Positions 8,666-17,761 of a stretch of DNA of 64,000 nt are shown piece by piece. Each line of letters starts with the position of its first letter. Position 1 is the first letter of the stretch. Both the position numbers and the translations under genes were made by a program. The notes under the pieces were generated by a model. That model saw only the letters and a program-made list of their open reading frames with translations. It was not told the DNA's origin and searched no databases. Source of the DNA: NCEH01 sp043195135. GTDB lineage: Bacteria > Pseudomonadota > Alphaproteobacteria > Rhizobiales > Xanthobacteraceae. The stretch lies in assembly GCF_043195135.1 (NCBI RefSeq), contig NZ_JBAFWP010000004.1. One strand, given 5' to 3'.

Positions 8666-9343
8666 ATGGATTTGGATTTCTGGCGCTCCAAATGGGAAAA
8701 CAACCAGATCGCCTTTCACGAAGGCACCCCCAATGCGCTCCTGGTGAAGCACCTCGCCCAGCTCGATCTCAACCCCGGCGCCCGCATCTTCGTGCCCTTG
8801 TGCGGCAAGACGAAAGATATCTTCTGGCTGCTTTCGCAAGGCTTTGAAGTCGTGGGCGCCGAGGTGAGCCCGCTGGCGGTCGAACATTTGTTCGCCGACC
8901 TCGACCTCTCGCCCGAGATGTCCGATCTCGGTCCGCTCAGGAAGTGCAGCGCCCCTGGCATCGACATCTTCATCGGCGACATTTTCGAGGTGACCCGCGA
9001 GAGGCTCGGCCCCGTGGATGCGGTCTATGACAGGGCGGCGCTCGTGGCGCTACCGGAGCCCTTGCGGGCGCGTTATGCCGCCCATCTCGTGGAGATCAGC
9101 GCGGCTGCGCCGCAGCTCCTGATCTGCTTCGATTATGACCAATCCCTGATCGCCGGCCCGCCGTTCGCGGTGAGCCCGGCGCACGCCCGGATGCTTTACG
9201 GGGCCACCCATGATCTCCGCGCGCTGGACAGCGTCGAGGTCCCCGGCGGCCTGAAGGGCGCGTGCGAGGCCTGGGAACGGGTGCTCCTGCTCCGCCGCCG
9301 CAGCGGGGAAGCGGCGCCTACAGGCGCGTCCACACCGTCTTGA
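8666..9343 (+). CDS. tpm: Thiopurine S-methyltransferase family protein
   Basis: 225-aa SAM-dependent methyltransferase of the TPMT family, which in bacteria methylates thiopurines and tellurite or selenite species. The N-terminus MDLDFWRSKWENNQIAFHEG and the SAM-binding FVPLCGKTKDIFWLLSQG and VVGAEVSPLAVE are diagnostic, as is DRAALVALPEPLRARYAAHL. The 3' end overlaps the end of the convergent aldehyde dehydrogenase gene by 26 nt (9318-9343). Monocistronic. Confidence 0.92.
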   Translation: MDLDFWRSKWENNQIAFHEGTPNALLVKHLAQLDLNPGARIFVPLCGKTKDIFWLLSQGFEVVGAEVSPLAVEHLFADLDLSPEMSDLGPLRKCSAPGIDIFIGDIFEVTRERLGPVDAVYDRAALVALPEPLRARYAAHLVEISAAAPQLLICFDYDQSLIAGPPFAVSPAHARMLYGATHDLRALDSVEVPGGLKGACEAWERVLLLRRRSGEAAPTGASTPS

Positions 9344-10802
9344 GGTCGGAATATTTCTCCAGCGCGTGGAGGGATTTGTCCCTCCCGAACCCGGATTGCT
9401 TGACGCCGCCGAACGGCACCGTCATGTCGTCGGCATCGAAGCAGTTCACATAGACGATGCCCGCCTTGAAGCGCCGCGCCACCTTGTGGGCGGCCGCGAG
9501 GTCGCCGCTCCAGATGGCCGCGCCGAGGCCGTAGACGGTGCCGTTGGCGATCTTCACCGCCTCATCCAACCCATCGAAGCCGATCACCGAAAGCACCGGG
9601 CCGAAGATCTCCTTCTGCTCCAGGGATGAGCCGGGCGCGACATCGTCGAAGATGGTGGGGGCGACGAAGGCGCCTCCGGTCTCCTCGCGCACCGCCGTGC
9701 CGCCCGCGACGAGGCGGGCGCCTTCCGCGAGCCCCTGGTCGATCGCGGCCAGGATGCGGCCCTGATGCGCGCGGCTCACCACCGCGCCGGCCTTCGCCTG
9801 GGGATCCAGCGGATCGCCGGGCATCCATTGGGCGGCGGCGGCGGCGATGCGCTCCACCAGATCGTCCTTGATGCGATTGTCCACCAGCAGGCGCGAACCG
9901 GCGGTGCACATTTCGCCCTGGTTGAAGAAGATGCCGGCCGCCGCCGCCTCGGCCACCGCGTCCAGATCCGGCGCGTCATGGGCCACCACGAAGCCGGTCT
10001 TGCCGCCGAGTTCGAGGCCGACGCGCTTCAGATTGGTATCGGCAGAATAGCGCATGAAATAGCGCCCCACCTCGGTGGAGCCGGTGAAGGCGATGGCATC
10101 CACATCCATATGCCGGCCGAGGGCGGCCCCCGCCTCCTCGCCGAGGCCGGTCACCACGTTGAACACACCGTCCGGGATGCCGGATTCCTGGGCCAGCTCG
10201 GCCAGCCGCAAAGCGGTGAGCGGGGATTCCTCCGCCGGCTTCAGGATCACCGAATTGCCCATGGCGAGCGCGGGCGCGAATTTCCACCCGGCCATGATCA
10301 TGGGGAAGTTCCACGGCGTCACGCAACCGACGACGCCGAGCGGCTCGCGCAGGATCAGCGCGAGATTTTCGTCATTGGTGGGCGCCACCTCGCCATAGAT
10401 CTTGTCCGCCGCCTCCCCGTAATAGGCGATGCAATCGGCGGTGGCGCGCACGTCGATGGATTTGGCATCCGAGATCGGCTTGCCCATGTTGAGGGTCTCA
10501 AGCAGCGCCAGTTCATCGCGATGCTCGCGGACGAGATCGGCGAAGCGCAGCAGGACGCGCTTGCGCTCGGCCGGCTTCAACCCGGCCCAGCGGCGATCCT
10601 CGAAGGCGGCGCGAGCGGCGCAAACCGCGCGATCCACGTCAATGCCGTCGCAGGCGGCGACCCGGCCCAGCTCCTGCCCCGTGGCGGGGTTGATGGCCGC
10701 AAAGCGCTTGCCGCTCGCCGCCGGCACGAAACGGCCGTTGATGAAGGCGTCGGTGCGGAACGAGAGGGCAGCCGATCCGGCGGCAAGGGCACTGACGCTC
10801 AT
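9318..10802 (-). CDS. NAD(P)-dependent aldehyde dehydrogenase (PuuC-like)
   Basis: 494-aa class I aldehyde dehydrogenase. Features include the cofactor-binding TPWNFPMIMAGWK (about 162-174), FTGSTEVGR near 239-247, the catalytic general base Glu264 in LELGGKTG and nucleophile Cys299 in FFNQGEMCTAG, and KQSGFGRDKSLHALEKY at the C-terminus. Sequence style matches gamma-glutamyl-gamma-aminobutyraldehyde/aminobutyraldehyde dehydrogenases. Together with the aminotransferase at 7055-8455 it suggests putrescine to GABA catabolism; that pairing is inference from proximity and strand. Confidence 0.88.
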   Translation of the reverse strand: MSVSALAAGSAALSFRTDAFINGRFVPAASGKRFAAINPATGQELGRVAACDGIDVDRAVCAARAAFEDRRWAGLKPAERKRVLLRFADLVREHRDELALLETLNMGKPISDAKSIDVRATADCIAYYGEAADKIYGEVAPTNDENLALILREPLGVVGCVTPWNFPMIMAGWKFAPALAMGNSVILKPAEESPLTALRLAELAQESGIPDGVFNVVTGLGEEAGAALGRHMDVDAIAFTGSTEVGRYFMRYSADTNLKRVGLELGGKTGFVVAHDAPDLDAVAEAAAAGIFFNQGEMCTAGSRLLVDNRIKDDLVERIAAAAAQWMPGDPLDPQAKAGAVVSRAHQGRILAAIDQGLAEGARLVAGGTAVREETGGAFVAPTIFDDVAPGSSLEQKEIFGPVLSVIGFDGLDEAVKIANGTVYGLGAAIWSGDLAAAHKVARRFKAGIVYVNCFDADDMTVPFGGVKQSGFGRDKSLHALEKYSDLKTVWTRL

Positions 10803-11099
10803 GGCTTACTCCTGCAAACGGGGCCGTGTTGACGCGGAAGGCACCCTCGCCTTTGTCCCCCGGCACCGTCAAGGCGGGGCGACCAAAGGTCAGGCGGATC
10901 GAACAAGATGGATCTGCGCCGCGCCCCCGCCACGGCTCCCGCGAGCCGGCGAGGAGGCATGTGGCATCGCGGGCGAAAGTCTCTCCCCACACCACCGGCT
11001 GCCCTCTCGGTCTGGCGGGGGGGTCAGGGAGCGGGAAAACGGGGGAGACCTGACGAAAGAGACAGCGCCGTCCACACCCGGGCGACGGGGCGAGAGCCC
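10803..11099 (+). other. Intergenic region without a recognisable gene
   Basis: About 300 nt upstream of the aldehyde dehydrogenase and downstream of yacG. A CCGGCTGCCCTC...GGCGGGGGGGTCAGGGAGCGG stretch at about 10990-11040 resembles a decayed copy of the palindromic repeats seen at 56.0 and 57.9 kb. No promoter or RNA gene was recognised. Confidence 0.5.
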
Positions 11100-11324
11100 T
11101 CAGCCCTCCCGCTCGGGAGCACTGCCTTCACCGTCCTCGTCCTCGTCCTCGACCACGGGAATGGCATAGGCGCCCTTCAGCCAGCGGTTGAGGTCCACAT
11201 CGGCACAGCGCTTCGAGCAGAATGGCCGGTAGCGCTCCACCGAGGGCTTGGCGCAGATCGGGCACGGCTTGGAGACGAACGGCACGCTGGCGCCCGCTAC
11301 GCGTTTGGGCTCGTTGTCGTTCAC
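11100..11324 (-). CDS. yacG: DNA gyrase inhibitor YacG
   Basis: 74-aa zinc-ribbon protein that binds GyrB and inhibits gyrase. The four zinc cysteines are in CPICAKPSVERYRPFCSKRC (C-x2-C and C-x3-C), followed by DLNRWLKGAYAIP, which is the YacG signature, and an acidic tail EDEDEDGEGS. The start is the GTG at 11324: its GTGA overlaps the maf stop codon by 4 bp, which gives the expected protein length and translational coupling. The maf-yacG order is conserved in Alphaproteobacteria. Confidence 0.92.
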   Translation of the reverse strand: MNDNEPKRVAGASVPFVSKPCPICAKPSVERYRPFCSKRCADVDLNRWLKGAYAIPVVEDEDEDGEGSAPEREG

Positions 11325-11941
11325 GCCGCCCGCTCCGCCCATCCGGCGCGCACGGGATAGCCCTCGCCCGACAGAAGCGCGACGGTTTCCGCAAGCGGCA
11401 GACCCACCACCGAGGTGTACGAGCCCATGAGCTTCACCACGAACGAGCCGGCAATGCCCTGGATGGCATAGCCCCCCGCCTTGCCGCGCCATTCCCCGCA
11501 GGCGAGATAGGCGGCGATGTCGTCATGCGAGAGGCGGCGGAAGCGCAGGCGCGTTTCCACGAGGCGCGTGCGCGAACGCCCGCGCGCCGAGACCACGCAG
11601 AGCCCTGTGAACACCCGGTGCGCCCGCCCCGACAGCAGTCGCAGGCATTCTTCCGCCTCGCCCTGAAGCTCCGGCTTGGGCAGGATGCGCCGGCCCACCG
11701 CCACCACGGTATCCGCGGAAACCACGATGGCCGACATGCCGGCCTCCTTGGCGCGCGCCGCCACCAGTTCGCCCTTCTGCTGGGCCAGACGCAAGGCGAG
11801 GTGGCGCGGCAGCTCGCCCTTGTCGGGCGTCTCGTCCACGTCGGCGGGCATGAGCAGGTCCGGCTCGATGCCGGCCTGGTTGAGCAGAGCGAGCCTGCGG
11901 GGCGAGCCGGAGGCCAGTACGAGCTTCACCCTGTCGTTCAC
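11321..11941 (-). CDS. maf: Maf-like nucleoside triphosphate pyrophosphatase
   Basis: 206-aa Maf/YhdE-family enzyme that hydrolyses dTTP/UTP or modified nucleotides to monophosphates. The N-terminal LVLASGSPRRLALLNQAGI, the DVDETP motif, VVSADTVVAVGRRILPKP with the catalytic Asp, and YAIQGIAGSFVVKLMGSYTSVVGLPLAE are all present. The GTG at 11941 is chosen because the Maf fold begins just after it; upstream in-frame codons add about 58 residues without Maf similarity. Overlaps yacG by 4 bp. In relatives infA is normally immediately upstream, but it is not here. Confidence 0.93.
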   Translation of the reverse strand: MNDRVKLVLASGSPRRLALLNQAGIEPDLLMPADVDETPDKGELPRHLALRLAQQKGELVAARAKEAGMSAIVVSADTVVAVGRRILPKPELQGEAEECLRLLSGRAHRVFTGLCVVSARGRSRTRLVETRLRFRRLSHDDIAAYLACGEWRGKAGGYAIQGIAGSFVVKLMGSYTSVVGLPLAETVALLSGEGYPVRAGWAERAA

Positions 11942-12166
11942 GTCTGCGTCACCTCGAACCGGCCGAAAGAGAAACCGCGCAGCACGGGGCAGGCGGCGCG
12001 CGGACGCTAGCGCAAAGGGTTGCGCGTGTGAACGCCCGTTTGCGCGCATCAGGCCGGCACCGGTTCGACGGCCGCGCGTGGGGCTGCCATCATCCCGGTG
12101 CCGCCGAGCGTTCATAAAGCACTGCTAGAAGGCGCGCCGGGGGGATTTGGAACGAGGACACGCGCA

Positions 12167-13180
12167 ATGCGCCTGAGTTTCGCAGCCACCGGCCTCCTGC
12201 TCGCCCTTTCCGCGCTGCCGGCCGCCGCCCAGAGCGGCGTCGCCTATGGCCCCGAGCTGGAGGGCTTCGATTATCCCTACCCCGTGGGGCGATTCGACTT
12301 CACCTCCCAGCGCCAGCCCCTGCACATGGCCTATATGGACGTGAAGCCGCAGGCGGCGCAGGCGAACGGGCGCACCATCGTGCTGCTGCACGGCAAGAAT
12401 TTCTGCGGCGCCACCTGGGACGGGGTGATCGGCCCGCTGGCCAAGGCCGGCTATCGCGTGGTGGTGCCGGACCAGATCGGCTTCTGCAAATCCTCCAAGC
12501 CGCAGGATTACCAATTCTCCCTGCACCAGCTCGCCGCCAACACCCACGCCCTGCTGGCGCAGCTCGACGTGGAAAAGCCCATCATCATGGGTCATTCCAT
12601 GGGCGGCATGCTGGCGATCCGCTATGCCCTCACCTTTCCGCAGGACCTGTCCGGGCTGGTCCTCGTCAATCCCATCGGGCTTGAGGACTGGCGCGAGAAG
12701 GGCGTGCCCTCGCTCACGGTGGACCAGTGGTTCGCGGGCGAGCAGCGCAACAATTTCGAGGGCATGAAGAAATACCAGCAGAACACCTATTATGCCGGCA
12801 CCTGGAAGCCCGAGTACGACAAATGGGTGGACATGCTGGCCGGCATGTATCTCGGCGCCGGCAAGGACAAGGTGGCCTATGACCAGGCGCTCACCTCGGA
12901 CATGGTGCTGAGCCAGCCGGTGGTGCACGAATTGCACAACATCACGGCGCCGACCCTCCTGCTGATCGGCATGAAGGACAACACCGCCATCGGCAAGGCC
13001 GCGGCGCCGGCGGACGTGCAGAAGACGCTCGGCAATTATCCCGAACTCGGCAAGGCGGCGGCAAAGGCCATTCCCGGCGCGACGCTGGTGGAATTCGCCG
13101 ATTATGGGCACGCGCCGCAGATCCAGGACCCGGCGGGTTTCAACGCGGCGCTGCTGAAGGGCCTGGACCTGATGCACTGA
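12167..13180 (+). CDS. Secreted alpha/beta hydrolase
   Basis: 337-aa protein with a signal peptide (MRLSFAATGLLLALSALPAAAQ) and an alpha/beta-hydrolase fold: oxyanion-hole region VLLHGKNFCG, nucleophile elbow GHSMGGML, an acid candidate in LLLIGMKDNTA and a catalytic His in DYGHAPQIQDP. The substrate cannot be told; peroxidase, esterase and lactonase members look similar. ATG 12167 is chosen because it begins the signal peptide. It interrupts, in opposite orientation, the otherwise conserved maf/infA/phosphatase block and so looks like a lineage-specific insertion. Confidence 0.85.
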   Translation: MRLSFAATGLLLALSALPAAAQSGVAYGPELEGFDYPYPVGRFDFTSQRQPLHMAYMDVKPQAAQANGRTIVLLHGKNFCGATWDGVIGPLAKAGYRVVVPDQIGFCKSSKPQDYQFSLHQLAANTHALLAQLDVEKPIIMGHSMGGMLAIRYALTFPQDLSGLVLVNPIGLEDWREKGVPSLTVDQWFAGEQRNNFEGMKKYQQNTYYAGTWKPEYDKWVDMLAGMYLGAGKDKVAYDQALTSDMVLSQPVVHELHNITAPTLLLIGMKDNTAIGKAAAPADVQKTLGNYPELGKAAAKAIPGATLVEFADYGHAPQIQDPAGFNAALLKGLDLMH

Positions 13181-13249
13181 GGGTTCGGGGCGAGCCGCCG
13201 ACGGGGAGATCTTCGCGGCGGCCGCCCCACGCTCCGGCCCGCCGGCCCC

Positions 13250-13279
13250 GTGCGGGCGGCGCCCCGCCCCCGCCCGCAC
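13250..13279. terminator. GC-rich hairpin between convergent genes
   Basis: A perfect 10-bp inverted repeat (13250-13259 with 13270-13279) lies between the converging hydrolase and phosphatase genes. Lacks a T-run, so assignment as terminator is tentative. Confidence 0.4.
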
Positions 13280-13373
13280 ACGAGAGGCGAGCGCAGCCGT
13301 GCTCGACATGCGCCCGTGTCCCTCTGTCCGTTTCGCCTGTGGGGCAGATCGAGCCCTCAGGGAGGAGGTCTCC

Positions 13374-13838
13374 TCATCCCTGGCGGAAGCGGGCGCGCAC
13401 GTGCCGCTCCAGTTCGTCGCGCACGGTGCGATAGGCAGCGAGGCGCTGCTCGCGATTGCCGGTCTCGAGCGTGGGATCGGCCGTGGGCCAATATTCCACG
13501 CCCAGCGCATTGGTGCGGGTGATTTCCAGCGCGCGGTGGTGGGCGTCCGGCGACAGCGAGATGGCGAGGTCGAACCCCAGCCCCTCCAGTTCCTCCAGTT
13601 CTTCCACGCTCTTGGGGCGATGGCGGTGCACGTCGAGGCCCACCTCCTCCATCACCGCAGTGACGAACGGATCCGCCTCGCCCGCGATCACGCCGGCCGA
13701 GCCCACATAGAGCGACTTGCCGAACAGATGCTTCGCCCAGGCGGAGGCCATGACGGAGCGCACCACATTCTGCCCGCAGATAAAGAGAACCGATTGCGGC
13801 CGCGCTGAGCGCGAAGACGCCGCGGGAGGCTCGTCCAA
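13374..13838 (-). CDS. Low molecular weight phosphatase / arsenate-reductase-like protein
   Basis: 154-aa LMW-PTP fold protein. The P-loop VLFICGQNVVRSVM supplies the nucleophile Cys21 and Arg27 (C-x5-R), and a DP motif (YWPTADPTLE) supplies the general acid near residue 121. It has the alphaproteobacterial form annotated as low-MW protein tyrosine phosphatase or ArsC-like; no resolving Cys pair of true arsenate reductases is evident, so phosphatase is favoured. One nt separates it from the UPF0262 gene upstream, and the pairing is conserved in the order. Confidence 0.86.
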   Translation of the reverse strand: MDEPPAASSRSARPQSVLFICGQNVVRSVMASAWAKHLFGKSLYVGSAGVIAGEADPFVTAVMEEVGLDVHRHRPKSVEELEELEGLGFDLAISLSPDAHHRALEITRTNALGVEYWPTADPTLETGNREQRLAAYRTVRDELERHVRARFRQG

Positions 13839-13839
13839 C

Positions 13840-14325
13840 TTATCCTCTCCAATGGAGCGCGCAGATCAGGGTGAACAGGCGGCGCGCGGTGTCGAAATCG
13901 ACCTCGATCTTGTCCTTCAACCGCTCCAGCAGGAGTTCCGACCCCTCGTTGTGGAGCCCGCGACGGCCCATGTCGATGGCTTCGATCTGGGTCGGCGAAG
14001 CGGTGCGGATGGCGTCGTAATAGCTCTCGCACACCAGGAAATAGTCCTTCACCACCTTCCGGAACGGGGTGAGCGAAAGATGATGCTGGACCACCGGATC
14101 GCCGCTCTCGCGCTTGATGTCCAGCACCAGACGGTTGTCCATCAGGCCGATGTGCAGCGCATAGGGACCCTCGCCCGGGTCGGCGGCGAGCGCGAACCGG
14201 TTGTCTTCCAGCAGATCATAGATGGCGGTGGCGCGCTCGTGCTCCACATCCGGCCCGCCACGCCCGATGGAGGCGTCGTCCAGGGTGACGTTACTCAGGC
14301 GGTCGGTGCGGGAGCTTTGCGTCAT
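13840..14325 (-). CDS. UPF0262 family protein
   Basis: 161-aa conserved alphaproteobacterial protein of unknown function. Diagnostic stretches are RLSNVTLDD at the N-terminus, HHLSLTPFRKVVKDYFLVCESYYDAI in the middle and IDMGRRGLHNEGSELL...DTARRLFTLICALHWRG at the end. Lies 4 nt downstream of hisD and 1 nt upstream of the phosphatase gene, so it is co-transcribed with both. Confidence 0.92.
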   Translation of the reverse strand: MTQSSRTDRLSNVTLDDASIGRGGPDVEHERATAIYDLLEDNRFALAADPGEGPYALHIGLMDNRLVLDIKRESGDPVVQHHLSLTPFRKVVKDYFLVCESYYDAIRTASPTQIEAIDMGRRGLHNEGSELLLERLKDKIEVDFDTARRLFTLICALHWRG

Positions 14326-14329
14326 GGCA

Positions 14330-15637
14330 TCAGGCGTCCGGGCTGCCGGCGTTGGAACGGATGAGGACCGAGCGCCCGTGGGCCTGGAGGCGCTCCACCT
14401 CGGCGAGACGCACCGCCGCGCCGCCGATCACCCGCAGGGCTTCCGGGGTGCATTTCAGCAGCGAGGTGCGCTTCATGAAATCCAGCACGCCGAGCCCGGA
14501 GGAAAAGCGAGCCGAGCGCGCGGTCGGCAGCACATGGTTCGTGCCGCCCACATAATCGCCGATCGCCTCGGGCGTATAAGCGCCGATGAAGATCGCGCCG
14601 GCATGGCGGATGCGCGCGGCGAGCGCCTCGGCATCGGCGGCGTGGATCTCCAGATGCTCGGGCGCGACCCGGTCCACCAGCGGGACCGCGGCGGCGAGGT
14701 CGTCCACCAGGATGATGGCGCCATGGTCGCGCCACGAGGCGCGGGCGATCTCGGCGCGCGGCAAGGTGGCGAGCATGCTTTCCACCGCACGCTCCACCTG
14801 CTCGGCGAGCGCGGGGCTGTCGGTCACGAGGATCGACTGGGCGGCGGTGTCGTGCTCGGCCTGCGCCAGCAGATCGGCGGCGATCCAGTCCGGATTGGCC
14901 TCCCCGTCCGCGAGGATCAGCACCTCGGACGGGCCGGCCACCATGTCGATGCCCACCTTGCCGAACACCTGCCGCTTGGCGGCCGCCACATAGGCATTGC
15001 CGGGACCGACGATCTTGTCCACCGCCGCGATGGTCTGCGTACCATAGGCGAGCGCGGCCACGGCCTGGGCACCGCCCACGCGGTACACCTCGTCGACACC
15101 GGCGAGACGGGCCGCGGCCAGCACCAGGGGCGCGATCTCCCCGTCCGGCGCCGGCACCACCATCACCACGCGCGGCACGCCCGCGACCTTGGCCGGCACG
15201 GCGTTCATCAGCACCGAGGAGGGATAGGCGGCCGTGCCGCCGGGCACGTAAAGCCCCACCGCGTCCACGCTGGTCCAGCGCTGGCCGAGCTCCACGCCGA
15301 CCGAATCGGTATAGCGCTCGTCCTGCGGCTTCTGCCGCGCATGATGGGAAAAGATCCGGGCCTTGGCGAATTCCAGCGCTTCGCGCGTCTCGGGGGGAAT
15401 CGCGGCCAGCGCGGCGTCGATCTCCGCGTCGGTGACGCGGATGCCCCGTTCGGCAAGATCCACCCGATCCAGCCGGGCGGAGATTTCAATCAGGGCGTCA
15501 TCGCCCCGCGCGCGGATGTCGGCGATGATCTGCGCCACGACGGCGGCGACGTCCGCGTCGGTTTCCCGCTTGCTGGCGAGAAATGCGGCGAAGGCGGCGG
15601 GAAAATCGCTCTGCTGAGTATGAAGACGGATCGGCAT
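14330..15637 (-). CDS. hisD: Histidinol dehydrogenase
   Basis: 435-aa zinc enzyme that performs the last two NAD-dependent oxidations of histidine synthesis (L-histidinol to L-histidine). Family features: DRVDLAERGIRVT, PGGTAAYPSSVLMNAVPAKVAGV, KIVGPGNAYVAAAKR, DMVAGPSEVLILAD, LLAQAEHDTAAQSILVT, and C-terminal VAPEHLEIH, FIGAYTPEAIGDYVGGTNHVLPT. Full length for the family. Upstream of UPF0262 and downstream of DUF2948 in a conserved alphaproteobacterial order; no other his genes in the window. Confidence 0.97.
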   Translation of the reverse strand: MPIRLHTQQSDFPAAFAAFLASKRETDADVAAVVAQIIADIRARGDDALIEISARLDRVDLAERGIRVTDAEIDAALAAIPPETREALEFAKARIFSHHARQKPQDERYTDSVGVELGQRWTSVDAVGLYVPGGTAAYPSSVLMNAVPAKVAGVPRVVMVVPAPDGEIAPLVLAAARLAGVDEVYRVGGAQAVAALAYGTQTIAAVDKIVGPGNAYVAAAKRQVFGKVGIDMVAGPSEVLILADGEANPDWIAADLLAQAEHDTAAQSILVTDSPALAEQVERAVESMLATLPRAEIARASWRDHGAIILVDDLAAAVPLVDRVAPEHLEIHAADAEALAARIRHAGAIFIGAYTPEAIGDYVGGTNHVLPTARSARFSSGLGVLDFMKRTSLLKCTPEALRVIGGAAVRLAEVERLQAHGRSVLIRSNAGSPDA

Positions 15638-15646
15638 GCCGTCTCC

Positions 15647-15682
15647 CTAGAGCATGTGCCGGAAAAGTTGAATGCCTTTTCC
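15647..15682. repeat. Dispersed rhizobial-type repeat (partial copy)
   Basis: The stretch CTAGAGCATGTGCCGGAAAAG resembles a very common Hyphomicrobiales intergenic repeat (AGAGCATGATCCGGAAAAGT type). It includes an inverted repeat GGAAAAG-N8-CTTTTCC (15661-15667 with 15676-15682). Located just upstream of hisD. Confidence 0.55.
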
Positions 15683-15741
15683 GCTCCGCTCCCGCTCGTG
15701 GCGGGTGCGAGGCATGGCGCGACGCATCGCCCCTGCCCGGC

Positions 15742-16191
15742 TCAGCCGGCTTTCAGGTCCGGCAGCGGATCGTGCTTGGGCGCACACGTGCACCCCCAGG
15801 CCGGGCCGAGATCGCTCAGCCGCGCCTCGATGCATTCCACGGCGAGGCGGATTTCCGCGCCGCCGGAGAAGGTCAGCAGCACGTAGCCCGACGGCTCGTC
15901 CGTCGGCTCGAACGTCACCGCGAGCAGGTTCAGAACCGTGCCGCTGTTGCGCGGGTCGAAGCCGCGCGCCTGCACGGCGCTGACGCGCTCGAAATGCAGC
16001 CCGGCGCGCCGGCGCACGAGTTCGTCCGCGGTTTCCATCTGGTCCCAGTCGAACCGGTTGAGCAGCAGAGCGAACCGGCGGCAACTCGGCAGGAAGCCGA
16101 TATCCTCGACCTTGATCACCGCATCCTGAAGATGAGCCGAGATGATGGCGAGGTCTTCGCCATCCATGGCGAGGAGCTTGAGACTTTCCAT
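15742..16191 (-). CDS. DUF2948 family protein
   Basis: 149-aa conserved protein of unknown function. The N-terminus MESLKLLAMDGEDLAIISAH and internal FALLLNRFDWDQ, VQARGFDPRNSGTVLNLLAVTF and IRLAVECIEARLSDLG match the DUF2948 family, found almost only in Alphaproteobacteria and normally between murA and hisD, as here. No catalytic motif is visible. Confidence 0.9.
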   Translation of the reverse strand: MESLKLLAMDGEDLAIISAHLQDAVIKVEDIGFLPSCRRFALLLNRFDWDQMETADELVRRRAGLHFERVSAVQARGFDPRNSGTVLNLLAVTFEPTDEPSGYVLLTFSGGAEIRLAVECIEARLSDLGPAWGCTCAPKHDPLPDLKAG

Positions 16192-16320
16192 CGGCGTGCG
16201 GCCTTCTTATCGCTTCTTGTGATGAATGGCAGATGGCGACGCCCCCGCCATCCATCAAGGGACGGCGTCGCATTTGCTTGCCACCCCATCGCGGTACGCA
16301 ATGCTGCGGGCGCGAAATCC

Positions 16321-17610
16321 TCAGCCGCTGATGCGCTCGATCTGGGCGCCACAGCGCGAAAGCTTCTCTTCCAGCCGCTCGAAGCCGCGATCGAGATGGT
16401 AGACCCGCTGCACCATGGTCTCGCCCTCGGCCGCGAGGCCGGCGATCACCAGCGAGACCGAGGCCCGCAGATCGGTGGCCATCACCGGCGCGCCGGTGAG
16501 ACGCTCCGTGCCCTCGACGGTCGCGGTGTCGCCGTCGAGATGGATCTTCGCGCCGAGCCGCGCCAGTTCCTGCACATGCATGAAGCGGTTTTCGAAAATG
16601 GTTTCGGTGATGCGCGAGCGGCCCTTGGCGCGGGTCATCAGCGCCATGAACTGGGCCTGAAGATCGGTGGGAAAGCCGGGGAACGGGGCGGTCGTCACAT
16701 CAACGGCCGTGATACCCGCTCCGTTGCGGCGCACGCGGATACCTTCATCGGTGGCGTCGATCTCCGCGCCGGCCGCCCGCAGCGTGTCGAGCGCGCTTTC
16801 CAGCAGGTCCGGCCGCGCGCCGGAGAGCATCACGTCGCCCCCGACCATGGCGGTGGCCATGGCATAGGTGCCGGTCTCGATGCGATCCGGCAGCACCGCG
16901 TGGCGCGCCCCGCGCAGGCGCGGCACACCCTGGATCTCGATCCGCGGCGTGCCGGCGCCGGCAATGCGGGCGCCCATCTTCACCAGGCAGTCCGCCAGAT
17001 CGACCACTTCCGGCTCGCAGGCGGCATTCTCAATCACCGTGTCGCCGTGGGCGACGGCGGCCGCCATAATGGCGGTATGGGTCGCCCCCACCGAGACCTT
17101 GGGAAACACGATGTGCGCGCCTTGCAGCCCCTTGGGGGCGCGGGCAAGCACATAGCCAGCGTCGATTTCGATGTCCGCGCCCAGCGCCCGCAGGGCGTCG
17201 AGGTGGAAATCCACCGGACGGGTGCCGATGGCGCAGCCGCCGGGCAGCGAAACCTTCGCCTCGCCCATGCGCGCCAGCAACGGGCCGACCACCCAGAAGC
17301 TCGCCCGCATGCGCGAGACGAGGTCATAGGGCGCCGTGGTATCGACAATCACCCGCGCGTCGATCTCCAGCGTCTGGCCGGCATGGGGATCGTCCCCGTT
17401 GCGCTTGCCGTTGGTGGTGATATCGACGCCGTGATTGCCGAGAATGCGCTGGAGCAGGGCCACGTCGGCGAGCCGCGGCACATTCTCGAGGATCAGCTTC
17501 TCTTCGGACAGCAGGCTCGCGATCATCAGCGGCAAGGCGGCATTCTTGGCGCCCGAGATGGGAATCGTGCCTTCAAGGGAAGACCCGCCGACAATGCGAA
17601 TTTTATCCAT
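16321..17610 (-). CDS. murA: UDP-N-acetylglucosamine 1-carboxyvinyltransferase
   Basis: 429-aa cytoplasmic enzyme of the first committed step of peptidoglycan synthesis (UDP-GlcNAc + PEP). Contains the EPSP-synthase-like duplicated fold: ISGAKNAALPLM with Lys22/Asn23, the catalytic Cys126 in LPGGCAIGTRPVDFH (the fosfomycin target; this organism has Cys, not the resistant Asp), and later GATHTAIMAA, TDLQAQFMALMTRAKG and TDLRASVSLVIAGLAAEG. Full family length, and the first gene of the conserved block. Confidence 0.97.
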   Translation of the reverse strand: MDKIRIVGGSSLEGTIPISGAKNAALPLMIASLLSEEKLILENVPRLADVALLQRILGNHGVDITTNGKRNGDDPHAGQTLEIDARVIVDTTAPYDLVSRMRASFWVVGPLLARMGEAKVSLPGGCAIGTRPVDFHLDALRALGADIEIDAGYVLARAPKGLQGAHIVFPKVSVGATHTAIMAAAVAHGDTVIENAACEPEVVDLADCLVKMGARIAGAGTPRIEIQGVPRLRGARHAVLPDRIETGTYAMATAMVGGDVMLSGARPDLLESALDTLRAAGAEIDATDEGIRVRRNGAGITAVDVTTAPFPGFPTDLQAQFMALMTRAKGRSRITETIFENRFMHVQELARLGAKIHLDGDTATVEGTERLTGAPVMATDLRASVSLVIAGLAAEGETMVQRVYHLDRGFERLEEKLSRCGAQIERISG

Positions 17611-17761
17611 GCGCTGAACGCTCCTGGTGCCCGGTGGCCGCCCTGCCCCTCGTCACGGCCGTCGAGTAAACGCGTTATCTAGCAAGGCTCGCCCTCGGGC
17701 ACAATGATGGCCGGCTCCAATCCACCGGCGACCGGATCCGCCGGCGTTGCGAAACGGCAAT

